A stretch of 64,000 bases of DNA, from assembly GCF_002930645.1 (NCBI RefSeq), contig NZ_PSNW01000002.1, positions 248,001 through 312,000 on the forward strand, written 5' to 3'. Shown in pieces: positions 51,937 through 62,404 of this stretch. Under the pieces are notes generated by a model that had not been told where the DNA came from, did not search any database, and saw only the letters and a program-made list of their open reading frames with translations. Numbering within the stretch: position 1 is the stretch's first letter; every line of letters begins with the position of its first letter. The DNA is from Solimonas fluminis (lineage in GTDB: Bacteria; Pseudomonadota; Gammaproteobacteria; Nevskiales; Nevskiaceae). The translations under genes and the position numbers were made by a program.

Positions 51937-53085
51937 CTAGCGCAGTCTTCTGGGATCGAACAGGCGCTCGTGCTCATCCAGCGCATAACGATCCGTCATG
52001 CCCGCGATATAGTCCGCCACCACGCGCGCGCGGCCGGCTTCGTCTTCCGCCTGCTTCGCCTCGTCGTAGAAGTCCGGCGGCAGCAGGCGCACGTCGCCGT
52101 GCAGGGTCTCGAACAGCTCACGCACCACGCGCTGCGCCTTGGTGGTCATGCGGTAGACGCGGTGATGGCGGTACAGGTTCTCGAACAGGAACTTCTTCAG
52201 CGCGCGCGACTCGGCGGCGATCTCTTCGCTGTAGGCCATCAGCGGCTTGTCGCGCTCGCGCACCTCAGCGATGCTCTTCGGCTTCGCCGCCTTCAGGTTG
52301 GCGCGCGAAGTCTCGGTGAGATCCACCACCAGCGTGTTGATGATGCGGCGGATGGTTTCGTGGCGCGCCTGCTTGGGATTGAGGTCCTGGCCGTGCGCCT
52401 TCAGCGCCTCGTCGTGATGCCGGCGGAACAGCGACACCTCGCGCATCTGTTCCACGGAGAGCAATTCCGCGCGCAGGCCGTCGTCGATGTCGTGGTTGTT
52501 GTAGGCGATCTCGTCGGCGAGGTTCGCCAGCTGCGCTTCCAGGTTCGGCTGCTGGCGCTTGATGAAGCGCTCGCCGATCTCGCCGAGCTTGCGCGCGTTC
52601 TTCAGGGAGCAGTGCTTGAGGATGCCCTCGCGCGTTTCATAGGAGAGATTGAGTCCGCGGAAGCTGGCGTACTTGTCCTCCAGGTGATCCACCACGCGCA
52701 GCGACTGCAGGTTGTGCTCGAAGCCACCGTAGGGCTGCATGCAGCTGTTGAGCGCGTCCTGGCCCGCATGGCCGAAGGGCGTGTGGCCCAGGTCGTGCGC
52801 CAGCGAGATCGCCTCGGAGAGATCGACGTTGAGCTGCAGGTTGCGCGCGATGGTGCGCGCGAGCTGCGCCACTTCCAGCGAATGCGTCAGGCGCGTGCGG
52901 AAGTGGTCGCCCTCGTGGTTGATGAAGACCTGCGTCTTGTACTCCAGCCGGCGGAACGCGGCGGAGTGGATGATGCGGTCGCGGTCGCGCTGGAACTCGC
53001 CGCGGTTGCCCGGCGGCGGCTCGGCATGCAGGCGGCCGCGCGAATGCGCTTCACTGGCGGCGTAGGGGGCGAGGTCGGCGCTCAT
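51937..53085 (-). CDS. dgt: Deoxyguanosinetriphosphate triphosphohydrolase-like protein
   Basis: A 382-residue HD-domain enzyme that splits dNTPs to nucleoside and triphosphate. The HD residues are visible: RTRLTHSLEVAQLARTIA, ISLAHDLGHTPFGHAGQDAL and the later DEIAYNNHDIDDGLRA. The N-terminal PPGNRGEFQRDRDRIIHSAAFRRLEYKTQVF (in part) is typical of the family. The length suits the dGTPase-like type rather than E. coli Dgt (505 residues). It can limit dNTP pools or degrade phage DNA precursors. A diverged copy of its tail lies downstream. It diverges from a toxin-antitoxin pair. Confidence 0.93.
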   Translation of the reverse strand: MSADLAPYAASEAHSRGRLHAEPPPGNRGEFQRDRDRIIHSAAFRRLEYKTQVFINHEGDHFRTRLTHSLEVAQLARTIARNLQLNVDLSEAISLAHDLGHTPFGHAGQDALNSCMQPYGGFEHNLQSLRVVDHLEDKYASFRGLNLSYETREGILKHCSLKNARKLGEIGERFIKRQQPNLEAQLANLADEIAYNNHDIDDGLRAELLSVEQMREVSLFRRHHDEALKAHGQDLNPKQARHETIRRIINTLVVDLTETSRANLKAAKPKSIAEVRERDKPLMAYSEEIAAESRALKKFLFENLYRHHRVYRMTTKAQRVVRELFETLHGDVRLLPPDFYDEAKQAEDEAGRARVVADYIAGMTDRYALDEHERLFDPRRLR

Positions 53086-53156
53086 AGGTCTGCAAAGTGT
53101 AATGACTTTGCTTTCCGCTTGGGCAAAGCACTCCCGCCCCGGGCATGGGACACCAA

Positions 53157-53189
53157 CATGACCTATACTCGGACTGAATTCCGGTCATG
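53157..53189. promoter_or_regulatory. Palindromic operator before the toxin-antitoxin pair
   Basis: CATGACC at 53157-53163 and GGTCATG at 53183-53189 bracket TATACT (53164-53169), a fair -10 hexamer. The antitoxin ATG is at 53205, so a bound Phd-type dimer would block the promoter, as is usual for autoregulated antitoxins. A -35 is not obvious. Confidence 0.6.
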
Positions 53190-53204
53190 CTTGAGGACGC
53201 CGTC

Positions 53205-53483
53205 ATGAAGCTATCCACCCGCATCAAACCCATCAGCTATCTCAAGGCCCACGCCTCCGAGATCGTGCGCGATCTGGGCAAGACCGGCCCCGCGCTGGTG
53301 ATCACACAGAACGGCGAGGCGAAAGCCGTCCTCCAGGACATCCACAGCTATGAGCAGACGCAGGAGACGCTGGCGCTGCTGAAGGTTCTCGCCCTGGGCC
53401 AGCAGCAGATCGCGGAAGGCAAGGTCGTCCCGCTTGATGAAGCGATTGATCGGATCAAGACATCGCGCCGGGGCAGCAAATGA
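53205..53483 (+). CDS. Phd/YefM-family antitoxin
   Basis: A 92-residue antitoxin from ATG 53205, with GAGGA seven bases before it. The N-terminal Phd/YefM fold is visible as IKPISYLKAHASEIVRDLGKTG and GPALVITQNGEAKAVLQDIHSYEQ. The C-terminal tail (LDEAIDRIKTSRRGSK) should wrap the toxin. Its stop and the toxin ATG overlap as ATGA (53480-53483), so the two are translated together. It would neutralise the toxin and repress the pair through the palindrome upstream. Confidence 0.92.
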   Translation: MKLSTRIKPISYLKAHASEIVRDLGKTGPALVITQNGEAKAVLQDIHSYEQTQETLALLKVLALGQQQIAEGKVVPLDEAIDRIKTSRRGSK

Positions 53484-53803
53484 AGTTCAACGTCGCCCTC
53501 ACGCAGGATGCGCTGCGTGATCTCGACGAGCTTCATGCATTTGTAGCCGACCAAGACGGGTTGGCTCGCGCGGACAAAGTCCTGGATGGCGTCCACGCCA
53601 CCTTATCGAAACTCAGGGACTTTCCGAATCGCGGCGAGTATCCGCCGGAGCTGGCCGCTCTCGGAATCCGGGAATTTCGCCAGGTTCACCACAAGCCCTA
53701 CCGGATGATCTACGTCGTGCGCGGCCAAAGCGTATTCATCCTCGCTGTCATCGACGGTCGCCGCGACATGCAATTGCTTCTGCAGCGTCGATTGCTGGGC
53801 TAA
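53480..53803 (+). CDS. RelE/ParE-family toxin
   Basis: A 107-residue toxin. The ParE/RelE fold appears as VALTQDALRDLDELHAFVADQDG, LRDFPNRGEYPPELAAL, REFRQVHHKPYRMIYVV and VFILAVIDGRRDMQLLLQRRLLG. The arginine-tyrosine-rich middle and C-terminal RRDM are as in ParE-type proteins that act on gyrase; members that act on mRNA also exist, so the target is open. It lies with its antitoxin between dgt and aroB. Confidence 0.9.
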   Translation: MKFNVALTQDALRDLDELHAFVADQDGLARADKVLDGVHATLSKLRDFPNRGEYPPELAALGIREFRQVHHKPYRMIYVVRGQSVFILAVIDGRRDMQLLLQRRLLG

Positions 53804-53925
53804 GCGATGCAGGCGGTTTCGCGCAGCGAAGCCGGGAACCCACTCGCAAGCACCGGCTGTGGCTGCCATGGAGCCGCATCGTTCCCGCCTTGCCTGCGGC
53901 AAACCGGGCGACGGTCTTGTTCCAC

Positions 53926-53985
53926 GTGGGAGCGACGCCAGTCGCGATCTTTTGAGAGGGCCTTCGCGACCGGCGTCGCTCCCAC
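53926..53985. repeat. REP-like palindrome GTGGGAGCGACGCC...
   Basis: Arms of 22 bases at 53926-53947 and 53964-53985 pair with one mismatch across a 16-base spacer. It lies between the converging toxin and aroB genes. The sequence type is familiar from pseudomonad and xanthomonad REP elements. Its left end adjoins a partial parS-like TGTTCCACGTGG. Confidence 0.85.
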
Positions 53986-53997
53986 TTCAAAGCAGCG

Positions 53998-55092
53998 CTA
54001 CTGCTTCGTGAAATGCTCCAGCGTCGCCTGCAGCGCGTCCTTGTCGAAGTCGCCGCTGACCACGGCCAGGCCGATGCCGCGCATCAGCACCAAGCGCAGC
54101 TTGCCGGCGGCCACCTTCTTGTCGTGGCCCATCAGCTCCAGGAACTGCTCCGGCGTCATGCCCGCCGGCGGCTTCACCGGCAGGCCGGCGCGGGCGACGA
54201 GCCTGGTGCAGCGCTCGGCATCCTTGGCGCTCATCCAGCCCAGCCGCGCGGAGAGATCCGCGGCCATCACCAGGCCGGTGGCCACGGCCTCGCCGTGCAG
54301 CCACTGCGTGTAGCCGGTGTAGGTCTCGATGGCATGGCCGAAGGTGTGGCCCAGGTTCAGCAGCGCGCGCGGGCCGGCACCGCCGGCCAGCGACTCGCGC
54401 TCGTCCTGCGCGACGATGCGCGCCTTGAGCTCGCAGCTGCGATAGATCGCCTTGGTCAGCGCGTCGGTGTCGAGCACCAGCAGGTCGTCCAGGCGCTGCT
54501 CCAGCCACTTGAAGAAGTCGCTGTCGGCGAGCATGCCGTACTTGATCACTTCCGCGATGCCGGCCAGCAGCTCGCGCTGCGGCAGGCTGCGCAGCGCGGT
54601 GGTATCGGCCAGCACCAGGCGCGGCTGGTGGAAGGCGCCGATCATGTTCTTGCCGCGCGGGTGGTTCACGCCGGTCTTGCCACCGACCGAGGAGTCCACC
54701 TGCGCCAGCAGCGTCGTGGGGATCTGGATGAAGTCGATGCCGCGCTGGTAGATCGCCGCGGCGAAGCCGGCCATGTCGCCGATCACGCCGCCGCCCAGGG
54801 CCACCAGCACGCCGTCGCGGTTGAGGCGCGCGCCCAGCATCCAGTCGAGCACGCGCTCCACCGTCGCCCAGCTCTTGTGCTCTTCGCCCGCCGGCAACAC
54901 CAGGGCGTCTTCTTCCTTTAAATTCAACGCGTTAAGAACGTGCGTCAGGTACAGCGGCGCGACGTTGCTGTCGGTCACCAGCTTCAGGCGGCGGCCTTCC
55001 ACCTCGGCATACTGGCGCGCGTCGGCCAGCAGGCCCGCGCCGATGCGGATCGGGTAGCTGCGGTCCGCCAGCTCGACGTTCAGGGACTTCAT
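53998..55092 (-). CDS. aroB: 3-Dehydroquinate synthase
   Basis: Makes 3-dehydroquinate from DAHP, the second step of the shikimate pathway, with NAD+ and a divalent metal. The protein is 364 residues. NAD-binding and active-site parts are visible: VLPAGEEHKSWATVERVLDWML (in part), ALGGGVIGDMAGFAAAIYQRGIDFIQIPTTLLAQVDSSVGGK (in pieces, e.g. VIGDMAGFAAAIYQRG and QVDSSVGGKTGVN) and the metal ligands in ALLNLGHTFGHAIE. It is often next to aroK; here it follows gyrB, six bases away, and could be transcribed with it. Confidence 0.96.
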   Translation of the reverse strand: MKSLNVELADRSYPIRIGAGLLADARQYAEVEGRRLKLVTDSNVAPLYLTHVLNALNLKEEDALVLPAGEEHKSWATVERVLDWMLGARLNRDGVLVALGGGVIGDMAGFAAAIYQRGIDFIQIPTTLLAQVDSSVGGKTGVNHPRGKNMIGAFHQPRLVLADTTALRSLPQRELLAGIAEVIKYGMLADSDFFKWLEQRLDDLLVLDTDALTKAIYRSCELKARIVAQDERESLAGGAGPRALLNLGHTFGHAIETYTGYTQWLHGEAVATGLVMAADLSARLGWMSAKDAERCTRLVARAGLPVKPPAGMTPEQFLELMGHDKKVAAGKLRLVLMRGIGLAVVSGDFDKDALQATLEHFTKQ

Positions 55093-55098
55093 GCGGGC

Positions 55099-57606
<2,508 letters not shown>

Positions 57607-57650
57607 TTAGCATTTTCAGGGGGTTCGGCCCGGCCCGGAGCCCCCGGAGA

Positions 57651-58733
57651 CTAGGGAGAAACCGCCCTGCAGCGGCCATGTTCCACGTGGAACATGGCCC
57701 CCTCCCCGATGTTTTCCAGCACGCCGGCCGGGGCGAAGCTGGTGATGAAGAGCTGCCCGGGATAGTCCCGGAGGGTCTGGAACAGGCGCTTCTGGTAGTC
57801 CTCGCCCAGTTCCGATCCAAAATCATCCACAAGCAGAATGGGGGCGCTGCCAGTGGTTTCACAGATCAGCTCGCACTGGCTCAGCAGCAGGGCGGCGATC
57901 AGCTGCTTCTGCTGGCCGCGGCTGACCAGGGTCTTGGTCTGGCGCTGGAACAGGCGCAGGCGCAACTCGGCCCGCTGGGGTCCATCCTGGGTCAGGCCCT
58001 GCTGCCGGTCCCGGGCCAGGTGGGCATCCAGGGTCTGGCGAAGGCTCTGCCCGGCCGTCCACCCCGCCTGCAGGTCCAGGGACCAGTCGTCCGTATCCAA
58101 CAGGCGCGGCACCAGGCGTTCCATATAAGGACGCAGGGCTTCGAGCTGCGCCAGGCGGTAGGCGTGGACCTGTTCGCCGGACTGCGCCAGTTCCGCGGTC
58201 CAGGGCTCCAGCTCGCGGTCCGGCGCGCGTTGGCGCAGAGCCAGGTTGCGCTGCCTCAGGGCCCGGCTGTAGCGCCTCCAGGCCGGATGGAAGCCATGTT
58301 CCACGTGGAACACACCCCAGTCGAGGAAGCCCCGGCGATAGCTGGGACCGTCCTGCAACAACTTATGCAAGCCTGGTTCAAGGATTTGCACAGGATATTC
58401 ACGGAGTAGTTCCAGGCGGCTGGCCGCCTGCCCTGCCCGCTTCTGGGCCAACTCGCCCTGGGCCCAGGCGGCATCCACGACCACGGGCAGTGCTTCGCCC
58501 TGCTCCTGGTAGCGCCCGCGCAGGCGCCAATGCTTGCCGGCGGGACCGGCGCAGTCCTGCAGGCTGCTGCCGCGGAAGGACCGGCCGCGGCTGAGGACAT
58601 GCACCAGTTCCAGCAGCGTGGTCTTGCCGGCGGCATTGTCCCCATAAACGAAATTGAGCCTGCGGTGGAACCGCAGGCTCAAGGTTTCGAACACCCGGAA
58701 GTTTTCCGCCCCGACCTGGGCGAGATGCGGCAT
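57651..58733 (-). CDS. recF: DNA replication and repair protein RecF
   Basis: A 360-residue SMC-like ATPase that loads RecA at single-strand gaps. The Walker A motif is YGDNAAGKTTLLE near residues 30-42, the ABC-type signature appears as VSRGQQKQLIAALLLS, and Walker B as LLVDDFGSELG. The gene contains two 16-base parS-type sequences that encode FHVEH in both places (near residue 144 and at the C-terminus as MFHVEHG). It starts three bases after dnaN ends. Confidence 0.96.
   Translation of the reverse strand: MPHLAQVGAENFRVFETLSLRFHRRLNFVYGDNAAGKTTLLELVHVLSRGRSFRGSSLQDCAGPAGKHWRLRGRYQEQGEALPVVVDAAWAQGELAQKRAGQAASRLELLREYPVQILEPGLHKLLQDGPSYRRGFLDWGVFHVEHGFHPAWRRYSRALRQRNLALRQRAPDRELEPWTAELAQSGEQVHAYRLAQLEALRPYMERLVPRLLDTDDWSLDLQAGWTAGQSLRQTLDAHLARDRQQGLTQDGPQRAELRLRLFQRQTKTLVSRGQQKQLIAALLLSQCELICETTGSAPILLVDDFGSELGEDYQKRLFQTLRDYPGQLFITSFAPAGVLENIGEGAMFHVEHGRCRAVSP
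57679..57694. promoter_or_regulatory. parS-type ParB binding site 1
   Basis: TGTTCCACGTGGAACA is a perfect 16-base palindrome that fits the bacterial parS consensus TGTTNCACGTGNAACA and matches the Pseudomonas form. It is placed within the last codons of recF, near the replication origin, where parS clusters occur. Confidence 0.88.
58297..58312. promoter_or_regulatory. parS-type ParB binding site 2
   Basis: The same 16-base TGTTCCACGTGGAACA occurs 618 bases from site 1, also inside recF and in frame to encode FHVEH. Two exact copies this close to the origin are far beyond chance. Confidence 0.9.
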
Positions 58734-58736
58734 GCC

Positions 58737-59837
58737 TTAGAGGCGCATCGGCATCACGACGTACTTGGCGGACGAGTCGTCGGCCGCATGGATCAGGCCG
58801 GAGGAGTCGGAGTTCTTCAGCTCCATCACGAACTGCTCGCCGCTCAGGGCGCCCAGGGCGTCGAGCAGGTAGTTCACGTTGAAGCCGATCTCCAGGGCGG
58901 AACCCTGGTAGCTGACTTCCAGGTCTTCCTCGGCCTCTTCGTGCTCGGGGTTGTGCGTCTGCAGGACCAGCTTGCTGCCGTCCAGGTTGAGGCGCACGCC
59001 GCGGAACTTCTCGTTGGACAGGATCGCCGTACGGGCCAGGGCGCGCTTCACCAGCTCGCGGTCGGCCTGCAGCTTCTTGTCGCCGGACTCGGGGATCACG
59101 CGCTCGTAGTCCGGGAAGCGTCCGTCGATGAGCTTGGAGGTCATGCGGACCACGTCGACGTCGACCTGGATCTGGCCGGCGCCGATCTTCACCGTGACGG
59201 ACTCGTCGCTGGGGTCCAGCAGGCGGGTCAGTTCCAGCACGGCCTTGCGCGGCACGATGACCTGCAGGTTGTCCTTGAAGCCGGTGTCCAGGCCCGCCTC
59301 GCTCATCGCCAGGCGATGGCCGTCGGTGGCCACGCAGCGCACACGCTTGGCGGTGACTTCCAGCAGCAGGCCGTTGAGGTAGTAGCGGACGTCCTGCTGC
59401 GCCATGGCGAACTGGGTGCGCTCGATCAGCGTGCGCAGGGCGCGGCGCGGGATCACCAGCTCGCGGCCTTCGGCCAGGCGTCCCATGGCCGGGAATTCGT
59501 CGGCCTTGAGGCAGGACAGCGAGTAGCGGCTGCGGCCCGACTTGAGGGTGGCCTTGTCGCCGGAGACGTCCAGCGAGATCTCGGCGCCTTCCGGCAAGCC
59601 GCGGCAGATGTCGAAGAGCTTGCGGGCCGGGAGGGTGGCACGGCCGGGCGCCAGGTTCTGCACGCGGGCGCGGGCTTCGAGCTCGATCTCCAGGTCGGTG
59701 CCGGTGACGATCAGTTCGTCTTCCCGCGTTTCCATCAGGAAGTTGGAGAGCACCGGCAGGGTCTGCCGACGCTCGACCACGCCGATCACCGCAGAGAGCG
59801 CTGCGAGCAGCTCGTTTCTCCCCACTTGGAGTTTCAT
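58737..59837 (-). CDS. dnaN: DNA polymerase III subunit beta (sliding clamp)
   Basis: A 366-residue sliding clamp made of three similar domains. Family parts are VGRNELLAALSAVIGVVERR-like (MKLQVGRNELLAALSAV), LPVLSNFLMETRED, LPARKLFDICRGLP, YYLNGLLLEVTAKRVRCVATDGHRL (in part), FPDYERVIPES, and the C-terminal YVVMPMRL. AAGGTG lies six bases before the ATG. The gene follows dnaA across a 275-base A+T-containing gap with DnaA boxes. Confidence 0.98.
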   Translation of the reverse strand: MKLQVGRNELLAALSAVIGVVERRQTLPVLSNFLMETREDELIVTGTDLEIELEARARVQNLAPGRATLPARKLFDICRGLPEGAEISLDVSGDKATLKSGRSRYSLSCLKADEFPAMGRLAEGRELVIPRRALRTLIERTQFAMAQQDVRYYLNGLLLEVTAKRVRCVATDGHRLAMSEAGLDTGFKDNLQVIVPRKAVLELTRLLDPSDESVTVKIGAGQIQVDVDVVRMTSKLIDGRFPDYERVIPESGDKKLQADRELVKRALARTAILSNEKFRGVRLNLDGSKLVLQTHNPEHEEAEEDLEVSYQGSALEIGFNVNYLLDALGALSGEQFVMELKNSDSSGLIHAADDSSAKYVVMPMRL

Positions 59838-60112
59838 GACATCACCTTATTAATATGTAGATTGATTAATGATGTAAAAACAATAACAACAAGGACCGCC
59901 TGCCGCTGGTGATAACTTCCGACTAATGCTTGCGCATCAATCGCTTGAAACCGGTTTCCGGGACTGGACAGACGGGCTGCCGGCCTTCGGATGAACTGTG
60001 GATAAACCTTGAGCTTAATTTATCCACAGCTTCTTGCAAGCGTTTTCCGAAGCCTTGCCATGCACTCCGTCCACAGCTTGTTCTTCCTCCCGAAATCCCC
60101 TGCCCGCCTCCC
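59838..60112. other. dnaA-dnaN intergenic region with DnaA boxes, candidate oriC
   Basis: Two perfect DnaA boxes, TGTGGATAA at 59997-60005 and TTATCCACA at 60020-60028, face each other within 32 bases. A weaker CGTCCACAG is at 60069-60077. An A+T-rich tract at 59845-59890 (TTATTAATATGTAGATTG...) could be the unwinding element. This could be the chromosomal origin or an autoregulatory region for dnaN. The rpmH-dnaA gap has another box at 61549. Confidence 0.6.
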
Positions 60113-61477
60113 TCAGAAACCGAGCTGGCGCTGCAGGTTCTCGTAGTCCTCGCGGATCTTCAGGTCCTGTTCGCGCAGTTCCGCCACCTTGCGGCAGGCG
60201 TGCAGCACGGTGGTGTGGTCCTTGCCGAAGGATTCGCCGATCTCCGGCAGGCTGTGCTGGGTCAGCTCCTTGGCCAGGGCCATCGCGATCTGGCGCGGTC
60301 GCGCCAGCGTGCGGGTGCGGCGCGGCGAGGACAGGTCGGAGACGCGGATGTTGTAGTAGTCCGCCACCTTGCGCTTGATGTTCTCGATGGTCACCTGGCG
60401 CTCGTAGGCGGCCAGCATGTCCTTGAGCGTGGTGCGGGCGAAATCGGTGGTCAGCGGCTCGCCGCGGAAGCGGGCGCTGGCGGCCAGGCGGTGCAGCGCG
60501 CCTTCCAGGTCGCGCACGCTGGAGCGCACGCGCTGGGCGACGAAGATCGCCACGTCGTCCGGCAGCTTGAGGTCGTGGCTCTGCTCGGCCTTGCTCTGCA
60601 GGATCGCGATGCGGGTTTCCAGGTCCGGCGTTTCCACCGCCACGGACAGGCCCCAGGTGAAGCGCGACTTCAGGCGGTCGTCGATGCCGTCCACGTCCTT
60701 GGGATAGCGGTCGCAGGTCAGCACGATCTGCTTGCGGCTGTCGATCAGGGAGTTGAAGGCATGGAAGAACTCTTCCTGCGTCTTCTCCTTGTAGGCGAAG
60801 AACTGGATGTCGTCGATCAGCAGGGCGTCGACGGAGCGGTAGTAGGACTTGATGTCGTCCCAGCGGCCGTGGCGCACCCCGGTGACGTACTGGCTCATCC
60901 ACTGCTCGGCGAACAGGTAGGCGACGCGGGCCTGCGGGTTGCGCCGCTGGATCTCGTTGCCGATGGAATGCATCAGGTGGGTCTTGCCCAGCCCGGTCGG
61001 TCCATAGATCAGGAGCGGGTTATAGGCCCCGCCCGGCGACTCGGCCACGTATTGCGCCGCGGCCCGCGCCTGGGAGTTGGACTTGCCCTCGATGAAGTTC
61101 GCGAAGGTGAAGCGCGAATCCAGCTTGGGGGCATTGCCCATCGGCGGCTCGTCCGGGGCGGCCGGGGCCAGTACCGGTTCGGGGCCGGCGGCCGGGGTAC
61201 TCGGCGGGCCGGCGGGGGCGCGCACCTCGGCGCTGCCGACGGCCAGCTCGACTTCCGGCAGGGTCTCGCCGGAACTGGCGCGCACGGCCCGGCGGATGGT
61301 GCCGAGGAAGTCCTGGCGTACGCGATCCAGGACGATGCGGTTGGGCGCCAGCAGCAGCAGCCGCTCGCGCGAGGCGATGGGGTGCAGCGGCCGGATCCAG
61401 GTCGCGATGTCCTTGTCGGGCAGTTCGGCCTCGAGCCAGCGCACGCACTGCGTCCACAGTTCTTCCGAAGAATGCAT
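60113..61477 (-). CDS. dnaA: Chromosomal replication initiator protein DnaA
   Basis: A 454-residue initiator. Domain I is the N-terminal ELWTQCVRWLEAELPDKDIATWI, domain II the linker rich in Pro and Ala (APAGPPSTPAAGPEPVLAPA), domain III the AAA+ part with Walker A IYGPTGLGKTHLMHSIG and Walker B LLIDDIQFFAYKEKTQEEFFH (in part), and domain IV the helix-turn-helix with LPEIGESFGKDHTTVLHACRKV (in part). It starts replication at oriC. It diverges from rpmH by 171 bases. Confidence 0.98.
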   Translation of the reverse strand: MHSSEELWTQCVRWLEAELPDKDIATWIRPLHPIASRERLLLLAPNRIVLDRVRQDFLGTIRRAVRASSGETLPEVELAVGSAEVRAPAGPPSTPAAGPEPVLAPAAPDEPPMGNAPKLDSRFTFANFIEGKSNSQARAAAQYVAESPGGAYNPLLIYGPTGLGKTHLMHSIGNEIQRRNPQARVAYLFAEQWMSQYVTGVRHGRWDDIKSYYRSVDALLIDDIQFFAYKEKTQEEFFHAFNSLIDSRKQIVLTCDRYPKDVDGIDDRLKSRFTWGLSVAVETPDLETRIAILQSKAEQSHDLKLPDDVAIFVAQRVRSSVRDLEGALHRLAASARFRGEPLTTDFARTTLKDMLAAYERQVTIENIKRKVADYYNIRVSDLSSPRRTRTLARPRQIAMALAKELTQHSLPEIGESFGKDHTTVLHACRKVAELREQDLKIREDYENLQRQLGF

Positions 61478-61548
61478 CTCGCTTCTAATAATTAGTATGA
61501 GGGCGTCTTTCTAGCGCCGGGCAGGCAGTCTACCCGTTCGGAAACGAC

Positions 61549-61557
61549 TTATCCACA
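61549..61557. promoter_or_regulatory. DnaA box upstream of dnaA
   Basis: A perfect TTATCCACA in the rpmH-dnaA gap, 72 bases before the dnaA start. It may serve dnaA autoregulation or be part of an origin on this side. Confidence 0.75.
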
Positions 61558-61577
61558 GCCTCCCGCGGTCCTGCGGC

Positions 61578-61607
61578 TTGCTCTAAGTCCCTGCCTGCGG
61601 ATAAAAT
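61578..61607 (+). promoter_or_regulatory. rpmH promoter
   Basis: TTGCTC (61578-61583) and TAAAAT (61602-61607) are separated by 18 bases. The transcript would begin near 61614, about 35 bases before the rpmH ATG, and would serve rpmH, rnpA and probably yidD and yidC. Confidence 0.6.
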
Positions 61608-61648
61608 CCGCGCCCTTTTGCATCAACACACGTTTTCAGGGTGATGTC

Positions 61649-61789
61649 ATGGCAACCAAGCGTACTTTCCAGCCGAAGAAACTGCGTCGCGCCCGCACGC
61701 ACGGCTTCCGCGCCCGCATGGCGACCGTCGGTGGCCGCAAGGTCATCTCGCGCCGCCGCGCCAAGGGCCGCAAGCGCCTGATCCCGTAA
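61649..61789 (+). CDS. rpmH: 50S ribosomal protein L34
   Basis: A 46-residue basic protein, [20 protein letters not shown] followed by [20 protein letters not shown] and RKRLIP. It is the full L34 family pattern with two extra N-terminal residues (most start MKRTFQPS). The stop is TAA at 61787. Gene order rpmH-rnpA-yidD-yidC is the standard origin arrangement. Confidence 0.98.
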   Translation: MATKRTFQPKKLRRARTHGFRARMATVGGRKVISRRRAKGRKRLIP

Positions 61790-61799
61790 GGATCGGTCG

Positions 61800-62165
61800 A
61801 TGACGGCGCGCTTTCCGCGGCGCGCCCGCCTGCAGAAGCCCGGCGAGTTCAAGGCGGCTTTTGAGCGCGGCAGCCGCCTCAACGAAAAGTGGCTGACCGC
61901 GCTGGTCGTTTCCAGCGGGGACCCCGAGTCCCGGCTGGGACTGGCGGTACCCAAGAAGGCGGTACCGCGCGCGGTGGACCGCAACCGCATCAAGCGCCAG
62001 ATCCGTGAAAGCTTCCGGATCCGGCGCAATGCCCTTCCGGCCGTGGATATCGTGATCCTGGCCAAGGGGGGCTGCCTGCAGGCGACGCCCGAGCAGCTCA
62101 GCGACGTCCTCGACCGGCTCTGGAGCCGCGTGGTGGCCAAATGCGCACCCTCAGCCTCTTCCTGA
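61800..62165 (+). CDS. rnpA: Ribonuclease P protein component
   Basis: A 121-residue protein that pairs with the RNase P RNA to trim tRNA 5' ends. The family signature is [15 protein letters not shown] near the middle (residues 60-74), preceded by [14 protein letters not shown] and the [17 protein letters not shown] start. It starts ten bases after rpmH, with AAGGATCG before the ATG, and its end overlaps yidD by 25 bases. The RNA gene itself is not in this window. Confidence 0.97.
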   Translation: MTARFPRRARLQKPGEFKAAFERGSRLNEKWLTALVVSSGDPESRLGLAVPKKAVPRAVDRNRIKRQIRESFRIRRNALPAVDIVILAKGGCLQATPEQLSDVLDRLWSRVVAKCAPSASS

Positions 62166-62398
62166 TCCGCTGCTACCAGCTCTTCATCAGCCCGCTGCTG
62201 GGGCCGCGCTGCCGTTTTTACCCCAGCTGCTCCCACTACACCGCCGAAGCGATCCGCCGCCATGGCTTTTGGCGCGGCGGCTGGCTAGGCTTACGCCGCC
62301 TCGTGCGCTGCCATCCCCTGAATCCCGGCGGCTACGATCCCGTTCCCGAACATCTTGGCGCGCCGCCGCAGGATTCCTGCCGCTGCCCGCACCACTGA
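62141..62398 (+). CDS. yidD: Membrane protein insertion efficiency factor YidD
   Basis: An 85-residue protein that helps insertion of membrane proteins by YidC. The family pattern is clear: [26 protein letters not shown] (in part), ALRRHGFW-like [23 protein letters not shown] and NPGGYDPVP. Three conserved cysteines (RCRFYPSCS and RCHP) are present. The start overlaps the end of rnpA by 25 bases, so translation is coupled. yidC follows six bases on. Confidence 0.97.
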   Translation: MRTLSLFLIRCYQLFISPLLGPRCRFYPSCSHYTAEAIRRHGFWRGGWLGLRRLVRCHPLNPGGYDPVPEHLGAPPQDSCRCPHH

Positions 62399-62404
62399 CC
62401 CGAC

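Noticed and set aside
53919-53932. Third parS-like sequence TGTTCCACGTGG
   Set aside because: Only the left part matches; the right half continues as the REP-like arm (GAGCGACG), so the palindrome is broken.
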